Shown here one piece after another: positions 42,736-50,877 of a DNA stretch of 64,000 nt. A program made the translations under genes and the position numbers. The notes under the pieces were generated by a model. It was not told the DNA's origin and searched no databases. It worked only from the letters and a program-made list of their open reading frames with translations. This stretch comes from Cohnella zeiphila (GTDB lineage: Bacteria; Bacillota; Bacilli; Paenibacillales; Paenibacillaceae), in assembly GCF_014212055.1 (NCBI RefSeq), contig NZ_JACJVO010000028.1:124001-188000 (forward strand). Reading direction: 5' to 3'. The first letter of the stretch is position 1. Each line of letters opens with the position of its first letter.

Positions 42736-43053
42736 TCAAGTCATGCTTGCGTGTCGGGCCCGGATCTCTTCCCGGGCCTGATCGTTCATTCGGTCCGGCG
42801 TCCATTTCGGTTCCCATACGAGCTCAACCTCCGCCGCATGGACGCCGGGAACGGCCGAGGCGGCTGCCTTGACTTCCCGGACGATCTCGTCGGCGAGCGG
42901 ACACTCGGGGATCGTCAGCGTCATCTCGATGCGCACGCGGCCGCCCTCGTCCGCCTTCAAACCGTACACCAGCCCAAGATCGACGATGTTCGCCCCCAGC
43001 TCTGGATCGATAACTTCCTCTAACGCCGCCCATACCGCATCTTCCGTACTCAC
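42736..43053 (-). CDS. MIP18/SufT-like (DUF59) iron-sulfur assembly protein
   Basis: A 105-residue protein. GTG 43053 is chosen because AAGGAG is nine bases upstream; the ATG at 43062 directly abuts that site. The DUF59 core is VIDPELGANIVDLGLVYG, LTIPECPLADEI (conserved Cys) and VELVWEPKWTPDRM. Relatives (SufT, PaaD, MIP18) help mature iron-sulfur proteins. Single gene, convergent with the GMC remnant. Confidence 0.9.
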   Translation of the reverse strand: MSTEDAVWAALEEVIDPELGANIVDLGLVYGLKADEGGRVRIEMTLTIPECPLADEIVREVKAAASAVPGVHAAEVELVWEPKWTPDRMNDQAREEIRARHASMT

Positions 43054-43217
43054 ACGCAGCATCTCCTTCCAAATGAGGTTCCCCGATAAGATAACCGTTT
43101 CCCTCCCGTTTTATGGCCGCGGAACCGACAGGGTCAGGTACCGATAAACCGAGTTTTCCTTGGAATCGCCTACAGTTTCCGTAGAATCGCTTCTTATGGG
43201 AGAGGAGACGAATTTTC

Positions 43218-43266
43218 TATAATCAGGCTATTAAGTCAGAAAGGAGGAAAATGTAAGCGATTGCAA
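43218..43266 (+). promoter_or_regulatory. Promoter -10, AUG-UAA start-stop and cre site upstream of the glucanase gene
   Basis: TATAAT at 43218-43223 (weak -35). Downstream, AAAGGAGGAAA precedes an ATG directly followed by TAA (43251-43256). The same bases start ATGTAAGCGATTGCAA (43251-43266), which fits the catabolite-responsive element (WTGNAARCGNWWWCAW) with one mismatch. CcpA bound here would block elongation, fitting a polysaccharide-degrading gene. Confidence 0.6.
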
Positions 43267-43328
43267 TTGCTGGACTTACTCATTTGACAGGTATCTGCGT
43301 GACGAACCTTTTTCCAAGGAGGATTATG

Positions 43329-46300
43329 ATGCGCAACAAAATGGTCGCATGGCCGCTAATCGTTACGATGCTGGTTGCGAGCTTGTTCCTGGCCTTCGGC
43401 CCATCCGCCCCCGCTTCCGCGGACGGACCGAACCTCACGCCGGGCAAAGTCGTCACCGGAAGCGGCCAATCGCAAACGTACGCCCCGGACAATGTCAAAG
43501 ACGGCAATGCCGCCACGTACTGGGAGAGCGCGAACAATGCGTTTCCGCAATGGATTCAAGTCGATCTGGGCGCGAGCGTAAACATCGACCGGATCGTGCT
43601 GAAGCTGCCCGCCGGATGGGGGGCGCGAACGCAGACGCTGGCGGTGCAAGGCAGCCCGAACGGAACGACGTTCGCCGACATCGTCGGCTCGGCGGGGTAT
43701 GTATTCGATCCGTCGTCGGGCAATGCCGTCACGATCGATTTTTCGTCGACCGGCACGCGCTATGTGCGCCTGGCGTTTGCGGGCAACACGGGCTGGCCGG
43801 CGGCGCAGCTGTCCGAGCTGGAGATTTACGGCGATACTTCGACGCCGCCGCCTTCGGGCACTTACGAGGCTGAAGCCGCCGCGTTGTCCGGCGGGGCGAA
43901 AGTGAACAACGACCATTCCGGCTACAGCGGAACGGGCTTCGTCGACGGCTACTGGACGCAAGGGGCAGCGACGACCTTTACGGTGAACGCTCCCGCGGCG
44001 GGCAATCGGGACGTAACGCTGAAATACGGCAACGCGTCCGGAAGCGCCAAGACCGTGAGCGTATACGTCAACGGGGCGAAAATCCGCCAGACGACGCTGC
44101 CCAGCCTGGCGAACTGGGATGCGTGGAGCACGAAGACGGAGACGCTGAACCTTAACGCCGGCAGCAATACGATTGCCTACAAGTACGATGCGGGCGATTC
44201 CGGCAACGTCAACTTGGACCAGATTGCGGTGGCGACATCGGGTTCGACGCCGACGCCGACGCCGACGCCAACACCGACGCCAACACCGACGCCAACCCCA
44301 ACACCGACGCCAACACCGACACCAACGCCAACGCCAACGCCGACACCTCCTCCGGGCGGCAATATTGCGGTCGGCAAAACGATCTCGGCTTCCTCCAGTA
44401 CGTTCACGTACGTTGCGGCGAACGCGAACGATAACGACGTGAATACGTATTGGGAAGGGAACGGCAATCCGAGCACGCTGACGCTCGATTTCGGAGCGAA
44501 TTATAACGTGACGTCGGTCGTGCTGAAGCTGAATCCCAATTCGGTCTGGGCGGCGCGCACGCAGACGATTCAAGTTCTCGGCCATAATCAGGATACGGCC
44601 TCATTCAGCAATCTCGTCTCCTCGCAGCAGTACTCGTTCGATCCGAACTCCGGGAACGCCGTGACGATTCCGGTGTCGGCGACCGCTTCGAGCTTACGTT
44701 TGAACTTCACGGCGAACACCGGCGCGCCGGGCGGGCAGGTCGCCGAGTTCCAGGTGTTCGGCACGCCGGCTCCGAACCCGGATCTGACGATTACCGGCAT
44801 GACCTGGTCGCCGTCTTCGCCTGACGAGACGAGCGCGCTCACGCTGAACGCAACCGTCAAGAACAACGGAAACGCCGGCTCGTCGGCCACGACCGTCAAC
44901 TTTTACTTGAACAACGAGAACGTAGGATCGGCGTCGGTCGGCGCGCTGGCCGCAGGCGCTTCCGCGACGGTGTCGGCGAACGTCTCCGCCAGAGCCGAAG
45001 GCACGTACCCGGCGAGCGCAAAAGTAGACGAGAACAACGCGGTGATCGAGCAGAACGAGGCGAACAACAGCTATGCGAGCCCGACCTCGCTCGTTGTCGT
45101 GCCCATCCAGAGCTCCGACCTGACGGGAACGGTCTCCTGGACGCCAAGCATGCCGACGGCAGGCAGTTCGGTTTCTTTCACCGTCACCTTGAAGAACCAG
45201 GGAACGATCGCGTCGTCCGGCGGATCGCACGGCGTGACGGTCGCGCTGAAGAACGCGTCCGGCGCCACCGTCCAGACGTTTACCGGTTCCTACAGCGGCG
45301 CGATCGCGGCGGGCGGTTCCGCACAGGTCGCCTTGCCGGGAACGTGGACGGCGGCAAGCGGCAGCTACACGGCTACCGTCGCCGTGGCGCCGGATGCGAA
45401 CGAAGCGGCCGTCAAGCAGGCGAATAACGTCGCCGCCTCGAATCTGACCGTCTATTCGGCTCGCGGTGCCAGCGTGCCGTACAGTCGGTACGATACGGAG
45501 GACGCCACGCTAGGGGGCGGCGCCGTCTTGCGTTCCGCTCCGACGTTCGATCAATCGCTGACCGCCTCGGAAGCTTCCGGCCAACTTTACGCGGCGCTTC
45601 CTTCGAACGGCTCCTATGCGCAATGGACGGTTAAGCCGGGCCAAGGCGGCGCGGGCGTCACGATGCGCTTCACGATGCCCGATTCGTCGGACGGCATGGG
45701 CCTGAACGGCTCTCTCGACGTCTACGTGAACGGCAGCAAAGTCAAGACGGTGTCGCTCACTTCCTACTTCAGCTGGCAGTATTTCTCGGGCGACATGCCC
45801 GCTGATACGCCAAGCGGAGGACGCCCGCTGTTCCGGTTCGACGAGACGCACTGGAAGCTGGAGACGCCGCTTCAGCCCGGCGACACGATCCGGATTCAGA
45901 AGGGCGGCAGCGACAGCCTGGAGTACGGCGTCGACTTCCTCGAGATCGAGCCGGTTCCCGCGGCGGTCGCCCGTCCGGCCAATTCCGTGACGGTGACGGA
46001 TTACGGCGCGGTTGCGAATGACGGGCAGGACGACCTCACCGCATTCAAAGCTGCGGTAAACGCCGCGGTCGCAGGCGGCAAAACGCTGTATATTCCCGCC
46101 GGAACGTTCAACCTGAACAACATGTGGGAGATCGGCTCCGTCAGCAGCATGATCAACAATCTTACCGTCACCGGCGCAGGCTTCTGGTATACGAACCTGC
46201 AGTTTACGAACGCGAACGCGGCATCGGGCGGCATTTCGCTCCGGATTACGGGCAAGCTCGACTTCAGCAACGTCTATATGAACTCGAACCTGCGGTCGCG

Positions 46301-47165
46301 CTATGGCCAGAACGCGATTTACAAAGGGTTCATGGACAATTTCGGAACGAATTCGGTCATTCACGACGTTTGGGTGGAACACTTCGAGTGCGGCTTCTGG
46401 GTCGGGGATTACGGGCATACCCCGGCGATCCACGCGGAAGGGCTGACGATCGAGAACAGCCGGATCCGCAACAACCTGGCCGACGGCGTCAACTTCGCTC
46501 AAGGAACGAGCCGCTCGACCGTGATCAACAGCAGCTTGCGCAACAACGGGGACGACGCTCTGGCCGTCTGGACCAGCGACACGAACGGAGCGCCCGCGGG
46601 CGTGAGCAATACGTTCTCGTACAACACGATCGAGGACAACTGGCGCGCCGGCGGCATCGCATTCTTCGGAGGCAGCGGGCATCAGGCGGACCATAACGTG
46701 ATCGTCGATTGCGTCGGCGGCTCCGGCATCCGGATGAACACGGTGTTCCCCGGCTACCACTTCCAGAACAATACCGGCATCGTGTTCTCGGACAACACGA
46801 TCGTCCGCTGCGGCACGAGCAAGGATCTGTACAACGGCGAACGCGGGGCGATCGATCTGGAAGCGTCCAACGACGCCATCCGGAACGTGACGTTCACGAA
46901 CATCGACATCGTCGACAGCCAGCGGGACGCGATCCAATTCGGTTACGGCGGCGGCTTCAGCAACATCGTGTTCAACAACGTCAACATCAACGGCACGGGG
47001 CTCGACGGGGTGACCACCTCGCGTTTCTCGGGACCGCATCCGGGGGCGGCCATCTTTACCTACACGGGCAACGGCTCCGCCACGTTCAACAACCTGACGA
47101 CGAGCAACGTCGCGTATCCGAGCCTGTATTACGTTCAGAACGGCTTTAATCTGACCATCCAATGA
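43329..47165 (+). CDS. Secreted multidomain alpha-1,3-glucanase (mutanase), GH87
   Basis: A 1278-residue exported enzyme, start ATG 43329 behind AAGGAGG. Order: signal peptide (1-31); discoidin domain 1 (about 33-155); CBM6/35-like domain (about 162-300); 17 Thr-Pro repeats (307-340); discoidin domain 2 (about 345-475); two CARDB-like domains (about 478-705); conserved domain (about 715-870); right-handed beta-helix catalytic domain (about 880-1278). This matches the DS1-CB6-TP-DS2-UC-catalytic plan and length of B. circulans Agl-KA. Asp1052 and Asp1075-Asp1076 (LADGVNF, NNGDDALAV) have exactly the spacing of the three Agl-KA catalytic Asp. Substrate: fungal or dental alpha-1,3-glucan. Confidence 0.9.
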   Translation: MRNKMVAWPLIVTMLVASLFLAFGPSAPASADGPNLTPGKVVTGSGQSQTYAPDNVKDGNAATYWESANNAFPQWIQVDLGASVNIDRIVLKLPAGWGARTQTLAVQGSPNGTTFADIVGSAGYVFDPSSGNAVTIDFSSTGTRYVRLAFAGNTGWPAAQLSELEIYGDTSTPPPSGTYEAEAAALSGGAKVNNDHSGYSGTGFVDGYWTQGAATTFTVNAPAAGNRDVTLKYGNASGSAKTVSVYVNGAKIRQTTLPSLANWDAWSTKTETLNLNAGSNTIAYKYDAGDSGNVNLDQIAVATSGSTPTPTPTPTPTPTPTPTPTPTPTPTPTPTPTPTPPPGGNIAVGKTISASSSTFTYVAANANDNDVNTYWEGNGNPSTLTLDFGANYNVTSVVLKLNPNSVWAARTQTIQVLGHNQDTASFSNLVSSQQYSFDPNSGNAVTIPVSATASSLRLNFTANTGAPGGQVAEFQVFGTPAPNPDLTITGMTWSPSSPDETSALTLNATVKNNGNAGSSATTVNFYLNNENVGSASVGALAAGASATVSANVSARAEGTYPASAKVDENNAVIEQNEANNSYASPTSLVVVPIQSSDLTGTVSWTPSMPTAGSSVSFTVTLKNQGTIASSGGSHGVTVALKNASGATVQTFTGSYSGAIAAGGSAQVALPGTWTAASGSYTATVAVAPDANEAAVKQANNVAASNLTVYSARGASVPYSRYDTEDATLGGGAVLRSAPTFDQSLTASEASGQLYAALPSNGSYAQWTVKPGQGGAGVTMRFTMPDSSDGMGLNGSLDVYVNGSKVKTVSLTSYFSWQYFSGDMPADTPSGGRPLFRFDETHWKLETPLQPGDTIRIQKGGSDSLEYGVDFLEIEPVPAAVARPANSVTVTDYGAVANDGQDDLTAFKAAVNAAVAGGKTLYIPAGTFNLNNMWEIGSVSSMINNLTVTGAGFWYTNLQFTNANAASGGISLRITGKLDFSNVYMNSNLRSRYGQNAIYKGFMDNFGTNSVIHDVWVEHFECGFWVGDYGHTPAIHAEGLTIENSRIRNNLADGVNFAQGTSRSTVINSSLRNNGDDALAVWTSDTNGAPAGVSNTFSYNTIEDNWRAGGIAFFGGSGHQADHNVIVDCVGGSGIRMNTVFPGYHFQNNTGIVFSDNTIVRCGTSKDLYNGERGAIDLEASNDAIRNVTFTNIDIVDSQRDAIQFGYGGGFSNIVFNNVNINGTGLDGVTTSRFSGPHPGAAIFTYTGNGSATFNNLTTSNVAYPSLYYVQNGFNLTIQ
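44247..44348 (+). repeat. ACN-CCN microsatellite coding a Thr-Pro linker
   Basis: 34 codons of alternating Thr and Pro (17 units) with mixed third bases join the carbohydrate-binding part of the glucanase to its second discoidin domain. Confidence 0.95.
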
Positions 47166-47221
47166 AATCGGAAAGTTTGATTATAGCCGTTTAGTCGCTT
47201 TCTCCCGCCGCCGCATGGTCG

Positions 47222-47246
47222 TACAATGAAGATGTCGGGCCCGACA
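47222..47246 (+). promoter_or_regulatory. -10 element with palindromic operator at the likely start of a small transcript
   Basis: TACAAT (47222-47227) is followed by the perfect 14-bp palindrome TGTCGGGCCCGACA (47233-47246), which would cover the transcription start. The -35 is poor. Confidence 0.4.
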
Positions 47247-47272
47247 AATCTTCGCGAAAGGAGATGATCCCA

Positions 47273-47305
47273 TTGATCAACCATTCTGAGGTGATCTCCG
47301 CCTAG
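47273..47305 (+). CDS. Ten-codon leader-type peptide with very strong ribosome-binding site
   Basis: TTG start, peptide MINHSEVISA, stop TAG. The upstream sequence AAAGGAGATGATCC (from 47257) is complementary to 13 of 14 bases of the 16S rRNA 3' end. The stop lies in the loop of a 12-pair hairpin (GGTGATCTCCGC with GCGGAGGTCGCC, two G-U pairs; 47290-47316). It may be a regulatory peptide or a translated sRNA. Confidence 0.35.
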   Translation: MINHSEVISA

Positions 47306-47326
47306 CGGAGGTCGCCTGTTATGGGG

Positions 47327-47349
47327 GGAGGCCGCAAGGCCTCCTTTTT
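47327..47349 (+). terminator. Terminator of the small transcript
   Basis: GGAGGCC (47327-47333), tetraloop GCAA, GGCCTCC (47338-47344), then five T. Confidence 0.85.
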
Positions 47350-47380
47350 AAACCATTAAGAATTTATAAGTTCCCGGGGT

Positions 47381-47430
47381 CCCCGCAAAGTATCTGAGTG
47401 AGCTTCGAAGCTAAGCCCCACTTTGAGGGG
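47381..47430. ncRNA. Structured element of unknown role
   Basis: CCCCGCAAAGT (47381-47391) pairs with ACTTTGAGGGG (47420-47430), with one G-A mismatch. It encloses the perfect palindrome AGCTTCGAAGCT (47401-47412). It lies between a terminator and the next promoter, so it may be a separate small RNA, a 3' element or a DNA cruciform. I do not recognise it as a known riboswitch. Confidence 0.3.
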
Positions 47431-47467
47431 TTAACCTAAAGTTTTGGATAAATCTCGCAAGAGAGCG

Positions 47468-47496
47468 TTGTAGAATGAAAAGGCTTTCGTTATACT
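47468..47496 (+). promoter_or_regulatory. SigA promoter of the HTH/ABC/DUF1854 operon
   Basis: TTGTAG (47468-47473), 17 bp, TATACT (47491-47496). CTGGAA/TTCCAG arms (47495-47516) flank the likely start point. Confidence 0.6.
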
Positions 47497-47534
47497 GGAA
47501 CCGTACACCGTTTCCAGGAAAGGGGATTTTCAAC

Positions 47535-47567
47535 ATGCGGAAAGCTGAAGAGGGGCGAACAAGCTAA
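47535..47567 (+). CDS. Ten-codon leader peptide upstream of an attenuator-like hairpin
   Basis: ATG with AAAGGGG upstream, peptide MRKAEEGRTS, stop TAA. It lies in the leader of the next operon, about 50 bp before a terminator-like hairpin, the layout of a translated attenuator. No run of one amino acid reveals the signal. Confidence 0.3.
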   Translation: MRKAEEGRTS

Positions 47568-47618
47568 CCGAATAGCGTTTCCCGTGGAAGTCCGTGCAAT
47601 GGAATAGGTGGCGAAGAG

Positions 47619-47649
47619 CACGAGCCTTGCGTTCGTGTTTTTGTTTTTT
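47619..47649 (+). terminator. Leader terminator (possible attenuator) before the Mor-like HTH gene
   Basis: CACGA (47619-47623) pairs with TCGTG (47633-47637) and is followed by TTTTTGTTTTTT. The stem is short but the T-tract is strong. It lies between the promoter at 47468 and the first gene. Confidence 0.5.
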
Positions 47650-47688
47650 GAAGACGAATTTCATCCATACGAGAGGAGGAAGAAGTGC

Positions 47689-47793
47689 ATGAGCAAGGCA
47701 CTGGAGGTACTGGCGATGACGAATGCCGTATTGTACGAGACGAAGGAGGGCCCGCTTGAACTACAAAAATGGGAGAGACGTGCTTCCCCCTAG
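47689..47793 (+). CDS. Small protein of 34 residues overlapping the HTH gene
   Basis: ATG 47689 has GAGAGGAGGAAGAAG upstream. The peptide MSKALEVLAMTNAVLYETKEGP... overlaps the start of the next gene by 38 bp in another frame, so its translation could drive or limit that start. No family recognised. Confidence 0.4.
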   Translation: MSKALEVLAMTNAVLYETKEGPLELQKWERRASP

Positions 47794-48064
47794 TTTGTTG
47801 AAAGAATTGCAGAAGTACGTGAGCGGCGAGCTGGTTTACGTTCCGAAAGGAAACGAGCAGCGCGCCCGTTGGGGGGAAGTCAGCGGAACAAGGAAGCTGC
47901 TGGCGGAACGCAACAAGGAGATCTGCCGGTTGCACGCGGACGGGGCGACGATCTCCGAACTGGAGGGCCGGTACCATCTAACCGGCGAGAGCATTCGCAA
48001 GATTCTGTTCAAAACCCGGAGACAGCCGATGGTCGGCGGAGGAATTCATGCCCATTCCAAGTAA
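47756..48064 (+). CDS. CD3324-like protein with Mor-type helix-turn-helix
   Basis: A 102-residue protein. TTG 47756 lies six bases behind AAGGAGGG; its first residues NYKNGRDVLPPSLLKELQKYV and GTRKLLAERNKEI match the CD3324 family. The C-terminal half forms a Mor/resolvase-like helix-turn-helix (GATISELEGRYHLTGESIRKIL). DNA binding is likely; target unknown. It overlaps the ABC gene by 17 bp, so it may control its own operon. Confidence 0.75.
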   Translation: MNYKNGRDVLPPSLLKELQKYVSGELVYVPKGNEQRARWGEVSGTRKLLAERNKEICRLHADGATISELEGRYHLTGESIRKILFKTRRQPMVGGGIHAHSK

Positions 48065-50243
48065 GCTCCCGGAACCGGTTCGCGCCCGAATGCCCGGAGA
48101 GCCGTTATTCAGCGTCAAGACGGATTTAATGCCGGACGGCCGCTTTGGAGAGCTGTGGTTTGCCGTCACCGAACAAGAAGTCGCGCTCTGGGGCGCGGAC
48201 GGCGTATCGATATTCCGGCTCGGCGTAAGCGAGCTGACCGAGGCGCGCGCGGCGAACGGCATCGGCGGCGGCACGCTGCTGGCCGACACGGAGACCGGGC
48301 CGGTCGTCGTCGCAAGATACACGGCGGCGCTGTCCCCGGCGTTCGGCTTCGCCGCGAAGCTGCTCACCGCGATGGCGAAGGGCGAAGAGCGGCCGGTCGT
48401 CTCGGAGAAGGAATTCCCGAAGTATTGCCCGAACTGCGGCAACCCGCTGACGGAAGGATCGCAATCCTGCCCGATCTGCAAAAGCAAGGGCAAGGCGCTC
48501 GTCCGCATGCTGCGGTATGCGAAGCCGTACAAGTCGCAAATGGCGGTCGCCATCGTCCTGCTCATGGTGACGGCTGTCGTCGAGATGGTTCCTCCGTATT
48601 TGACGAAGGTGCTGATCGACGACGTGCTCACGCCGAAGAACATGGGCTCGGCGCTGCTCTGGCTCGTGGTCGGGCTTGGCAGCACATCCCTCGTCATGTC
48701 CGTCATGCAGACGGTCCGCGGCCTGATCGGCGTATGGGTCGGCTCCAAGCTGATGGGCGATCTTCGCAACGATATCTACAGCGCGCTTATGCGGCTCTCG
48801 CTCGCCTTCTTCGACCGGCGCCAGACGTCGCAGTTCGTCGGCCGGGTCAACAGCGACTCGGAGGCGATGCGCCAGTTCATGACCGACGGCGTCATCTGGG
48901 TGAGCGGGGAGACGCTGCGCGTCATCGCGATCTTCGTCATCATGTTCGGACTGGATTGGAAGCTTACTCTGTTCGCGCTCATCCCGATGCCGTTCATGGT
49001 CGTCGTCTCGCTGACGCTGTGGCCGAAGATCGGGCGGCGCTGGTATCAGCAGTGGCGGTCGATTTTCCGCTTGAACGTACTGGTCGGCGATTCGCTGCAG
49101 GGCATCCGCGTCGTCAAGGCGTTCGGCCAGGAGAAGACGGAGATGTCCCGCTACTCCGAGGCGAACCGGGAGCTCGTGCGCAACAACATCCGCATCGAAG
49201 GCTTGTGGCAGGGCATGTTTCCGCTGTTCTCCTTCGTGGCGGGAATCGGAACGCTGCTCATCTGGTACAACGGAGGCAATTCGGTCATCCGCGGCGACTT
49301 GCAGCTCGGGGTGCTGATGGCGCTCATCTCGTACCTCGGCATGCTGTTCGGACCGCTGCAATGGATCAGCCAGATGATCAACTGGGCGAGCCACGCCATC
49401 TCTTCGGCGGACCGCGTCTTCGAGATCATGGATACGCCGTCCGACGTGCCGGACGCCCGCAATCCTCAGCCGATCGGCACGCTTCGGGGCGATGTCTCGT
49501 TCGAGCGCGTCTCGTACGGATACGAGAAGCATCATCCCGTTCTGAAGGACATTAACCTGCAGGTTAAGGCGGGCGAGATGATCGGGCTTGTCGGCCACTC
49601 CGGCGCGGGCAAGTCGACGTTCATCAACCTGATCTGCCGATTCTACGATACGGACGAGGGACGGATCCGCATCGACGGAACCGATCTGCGCAGCATCAGC
49701 CAGACCGACCTGCGCAAGCAGATCGGCGTCGTGCTGCAGGAGACGTTCCTGTTCGACGGAACGATCGCGGAGAACATCGCCTACTCCAAGCCGGACGCGA
49801 CGCCCTTGGAGATCATGCGGGCGGCCAAGATCGCGAACGCGCACGACTTTATCGTCCGGCTGCCGGACGGTTACGATACGAGAGTGGGAGAGCGCGGCCA
49901 TCGTCTCTCGGGCGGGGAGAAGCAGCGGGTGTCGATCGCCCGCGCGATCATCCACGATCCGCGCATTCTCATTCTCGACGAGGCGACGGCTTCGGTCGAC
50001 ACGGAGACGGAGCGGCAAATTCAAGAGGCGATCTCGCGCCTTGTAAAGGGCCGAACGACGTTCGCCATCGCCCACCGGCTGTCGACGCTCCGCAATGCGG
50101 ATCGGCTGGTCGTGCTGGACAAAGGCAAGATCGTGGAAGTCGGCACGCATGAAGAACTGCTGGCCGTCGAAGGCGGCGCCTACCGCAAGCTGGTCGACGC
50201 CCAGAAGGAGCTGTCCAAGATCAAGGGGGTGGAGGGCGGATGA
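48048..50243 (+). CDS. ABC exporter with N-terminal regulatory and zinc-ribbon region
   Basis: A 731-residue half-transporter (membrane plus ATPase). Residues 1-125 form an extra soluble domain. YCPNCGNPLTEGSQSCPIC (about 127-145) is a four-Cys zinc ribbon, then six membrane helices (about 165-450). The ATPase has GHSGAGKST, LSGGEKQR and ILILDEATASVD. Its partner downstream is a DUF1854 protein. This ABC/DUF1854 pair also occurs with cyanophycin genes in other bacteria, but no cphA or cphB is in the window. Substrate unknown. ATG 48048 has GGAGGAATTC. Confidence 0.88.
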   Translation: MPIPSKLPEPVRARMPGEPLFSVKTDLMPDGRFGELWFAVTEQEVALWGADGVSIFRLGVSELTEARAANGIGGGTLLADTETGPVVVARYTAALSPAFGFAAKLLTAMAKGEERPVVSEKEFPKYCPNCGNPLTEGSQSCPICKSKGKALVRMLRYAKPYKSQMAVAIVLLMVTAVVEMVPPYLTKVLIDDVLTPKNMGSALLWLVVGLGSTSLVMSVMQTVRGLIGVWVGSKLMGDLRNDIYSALMRLSLAFFDRRQTSQFVGRVNSDSEAMRQFMTDGVIWVSGETLRVIAIFVIMFGLDWKLTLFALIPMPFMVVVSLTLWPKIGRRWYQQWRSIFRLNVLVGDSLQGIRVVKAFGQEKTEMSRYSEANRELVRNNIRIEGLWQGMFPLFSFVAGIGTLLIWYNGGNSVIRGDLQLGVLMALISYLGMLFGPLQWISQMINWASHAISSADRVFEIMDTPSDVPDARNPQPIGTLRGDVSFERVSYGYEKHHPVLKDINLQVKAGEMIGLVGHSGAGKSTFINLICRFYDTDEGRIRIDGTDLRSISQTDLRKQIGVVLQETFLFDGTIAENIAYSKPDATPLEIMRAAKIANAHDFIVRLPDGYDTRVGERGHRLSGGEKQRVSIARAIIHDPRILILDEATASVDTETERQIQEAISRLVKGRTTFAIAHRLSTLRNADRLVVLDKGKIVEVGTHEELLAVEGGAYRKLVDAQKELSKIKGVEGG

Positions 50244-50740
50244 GCGCGGACCTTTACGACATTCGGATCATCGAACCGGATTCGGTCTTCTTCAGCAGGG
50301 GACCCGGAGGGGTCTTTCAGGGCGTCCTTGACGGGAAAACGTACCCGGAGCTGGTCGTGTATCGCGCGTTTCCCTTTCTTTATACGACCCAATACCTCTC
50401 GATCCGCGATCCCAAGGGCGAGGAGCTCGGCATCGTGCAGGACATTCGCGATCTGGACGAAGAGAGCGCGAGGGAATTGGAAAGAGAGCTGCAGTTCCGG
50501 TACTTCCTGCCCCGCGTGACGCGCGTGGATAGCGTGAAGCAGAAGTCCGATCTCTGGATCTGGGAACTGCAGACGAATCTGGGCCCGACAAGGATCGCGA
50601 TGCGCAACTTGCATGAGTTCATGCAATTTCCGGGCGGCGCGCGGATCATTCTGACCGATATCAACGGCAAGCGCTGCGAGATTCCGGACTGGAAGTCGCT
50701 CGACAACCACAGCCGGATGCAGCTGACGGACGTCATTTAG
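50240..50740 (+). CDS. DUF1854 family protein
   Basis: A 166-residue soluble protein. It covers the whole DUF1854 pattern: PFLYTTQYLSIRDPKGEELGIV, RELERELQFRYFLPRVTRVDSVKQK, and WELQTNLGPTRIAMRNLHEFMQ. The function is not established. The start overlaps the ABC transporter stop by four bases, so the two proteins are made together and probably act together. A strong terminator follows. Confidence 0.88.
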   Translation: MSADLYDIRIIEPDSVFFSRGPGGVFQGVLDGKTYPELVVYRAFPFLYTTQYLSIRDPKGEELGIVQDIRDLDEESARELERELQFRYFLPRVTRVDSVKQKSDLWIWELQTNLGPTRIAMRNLHEFMQFPGGARIILTDINGKRCEIPDWKSLDNHSRMQLTDVI

Positions 50741-50761
50741 ATCTTCTCGGCTTCCTTTTGC

Positions 50762-50802
50762 GCAGCCGCCGCGATTCTTTCGGTCGCGGCGGCTGCTTTT
50801 TT
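50762..50802 (+). terminator. Terminator of the ABC/DUF1854 operon
   Basis: GCAGCCGCCGCGA (50762-50774) pairs with TCGCGGCGGCTGC (50784-50796), then six T. Confidence 0.92.
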
Positions 50803-50827
50803 CCAATTTTCCGGGGAAAATAAAAAC

Positions 50828-50858
50828 TTGCTCATGACGTTACGTAACATTATATACT
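50828..50858 (+). promoter_or_regulatory. MerR-type promoter with operator in a 19-bp spacer
   Basis: TTGCTC (50828-50833) and TATACT (50853-50858) are 19 bp apart, the overlong spacing that MerR proteins correct. The spacer centre is the perfect palindrome GTTACGTAAC (50839-50848). Confidence 0.78.
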
Positions 50859-50877
50859 CGGTTCAGGAGGCGAGATC

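Noticed and set aside
44247..44348. Regular short repeat considered as a CRISPR or mobile repeat
   Set aside because: It is an in-frame Thr-Pro linker within the glucanase, with no spacers.
47273..47349. Type I toxin-antitoxin module
   Set aside because: The short peptide is not hydrophobic and no antisense promoter is apparent; a leader-type element fits better.
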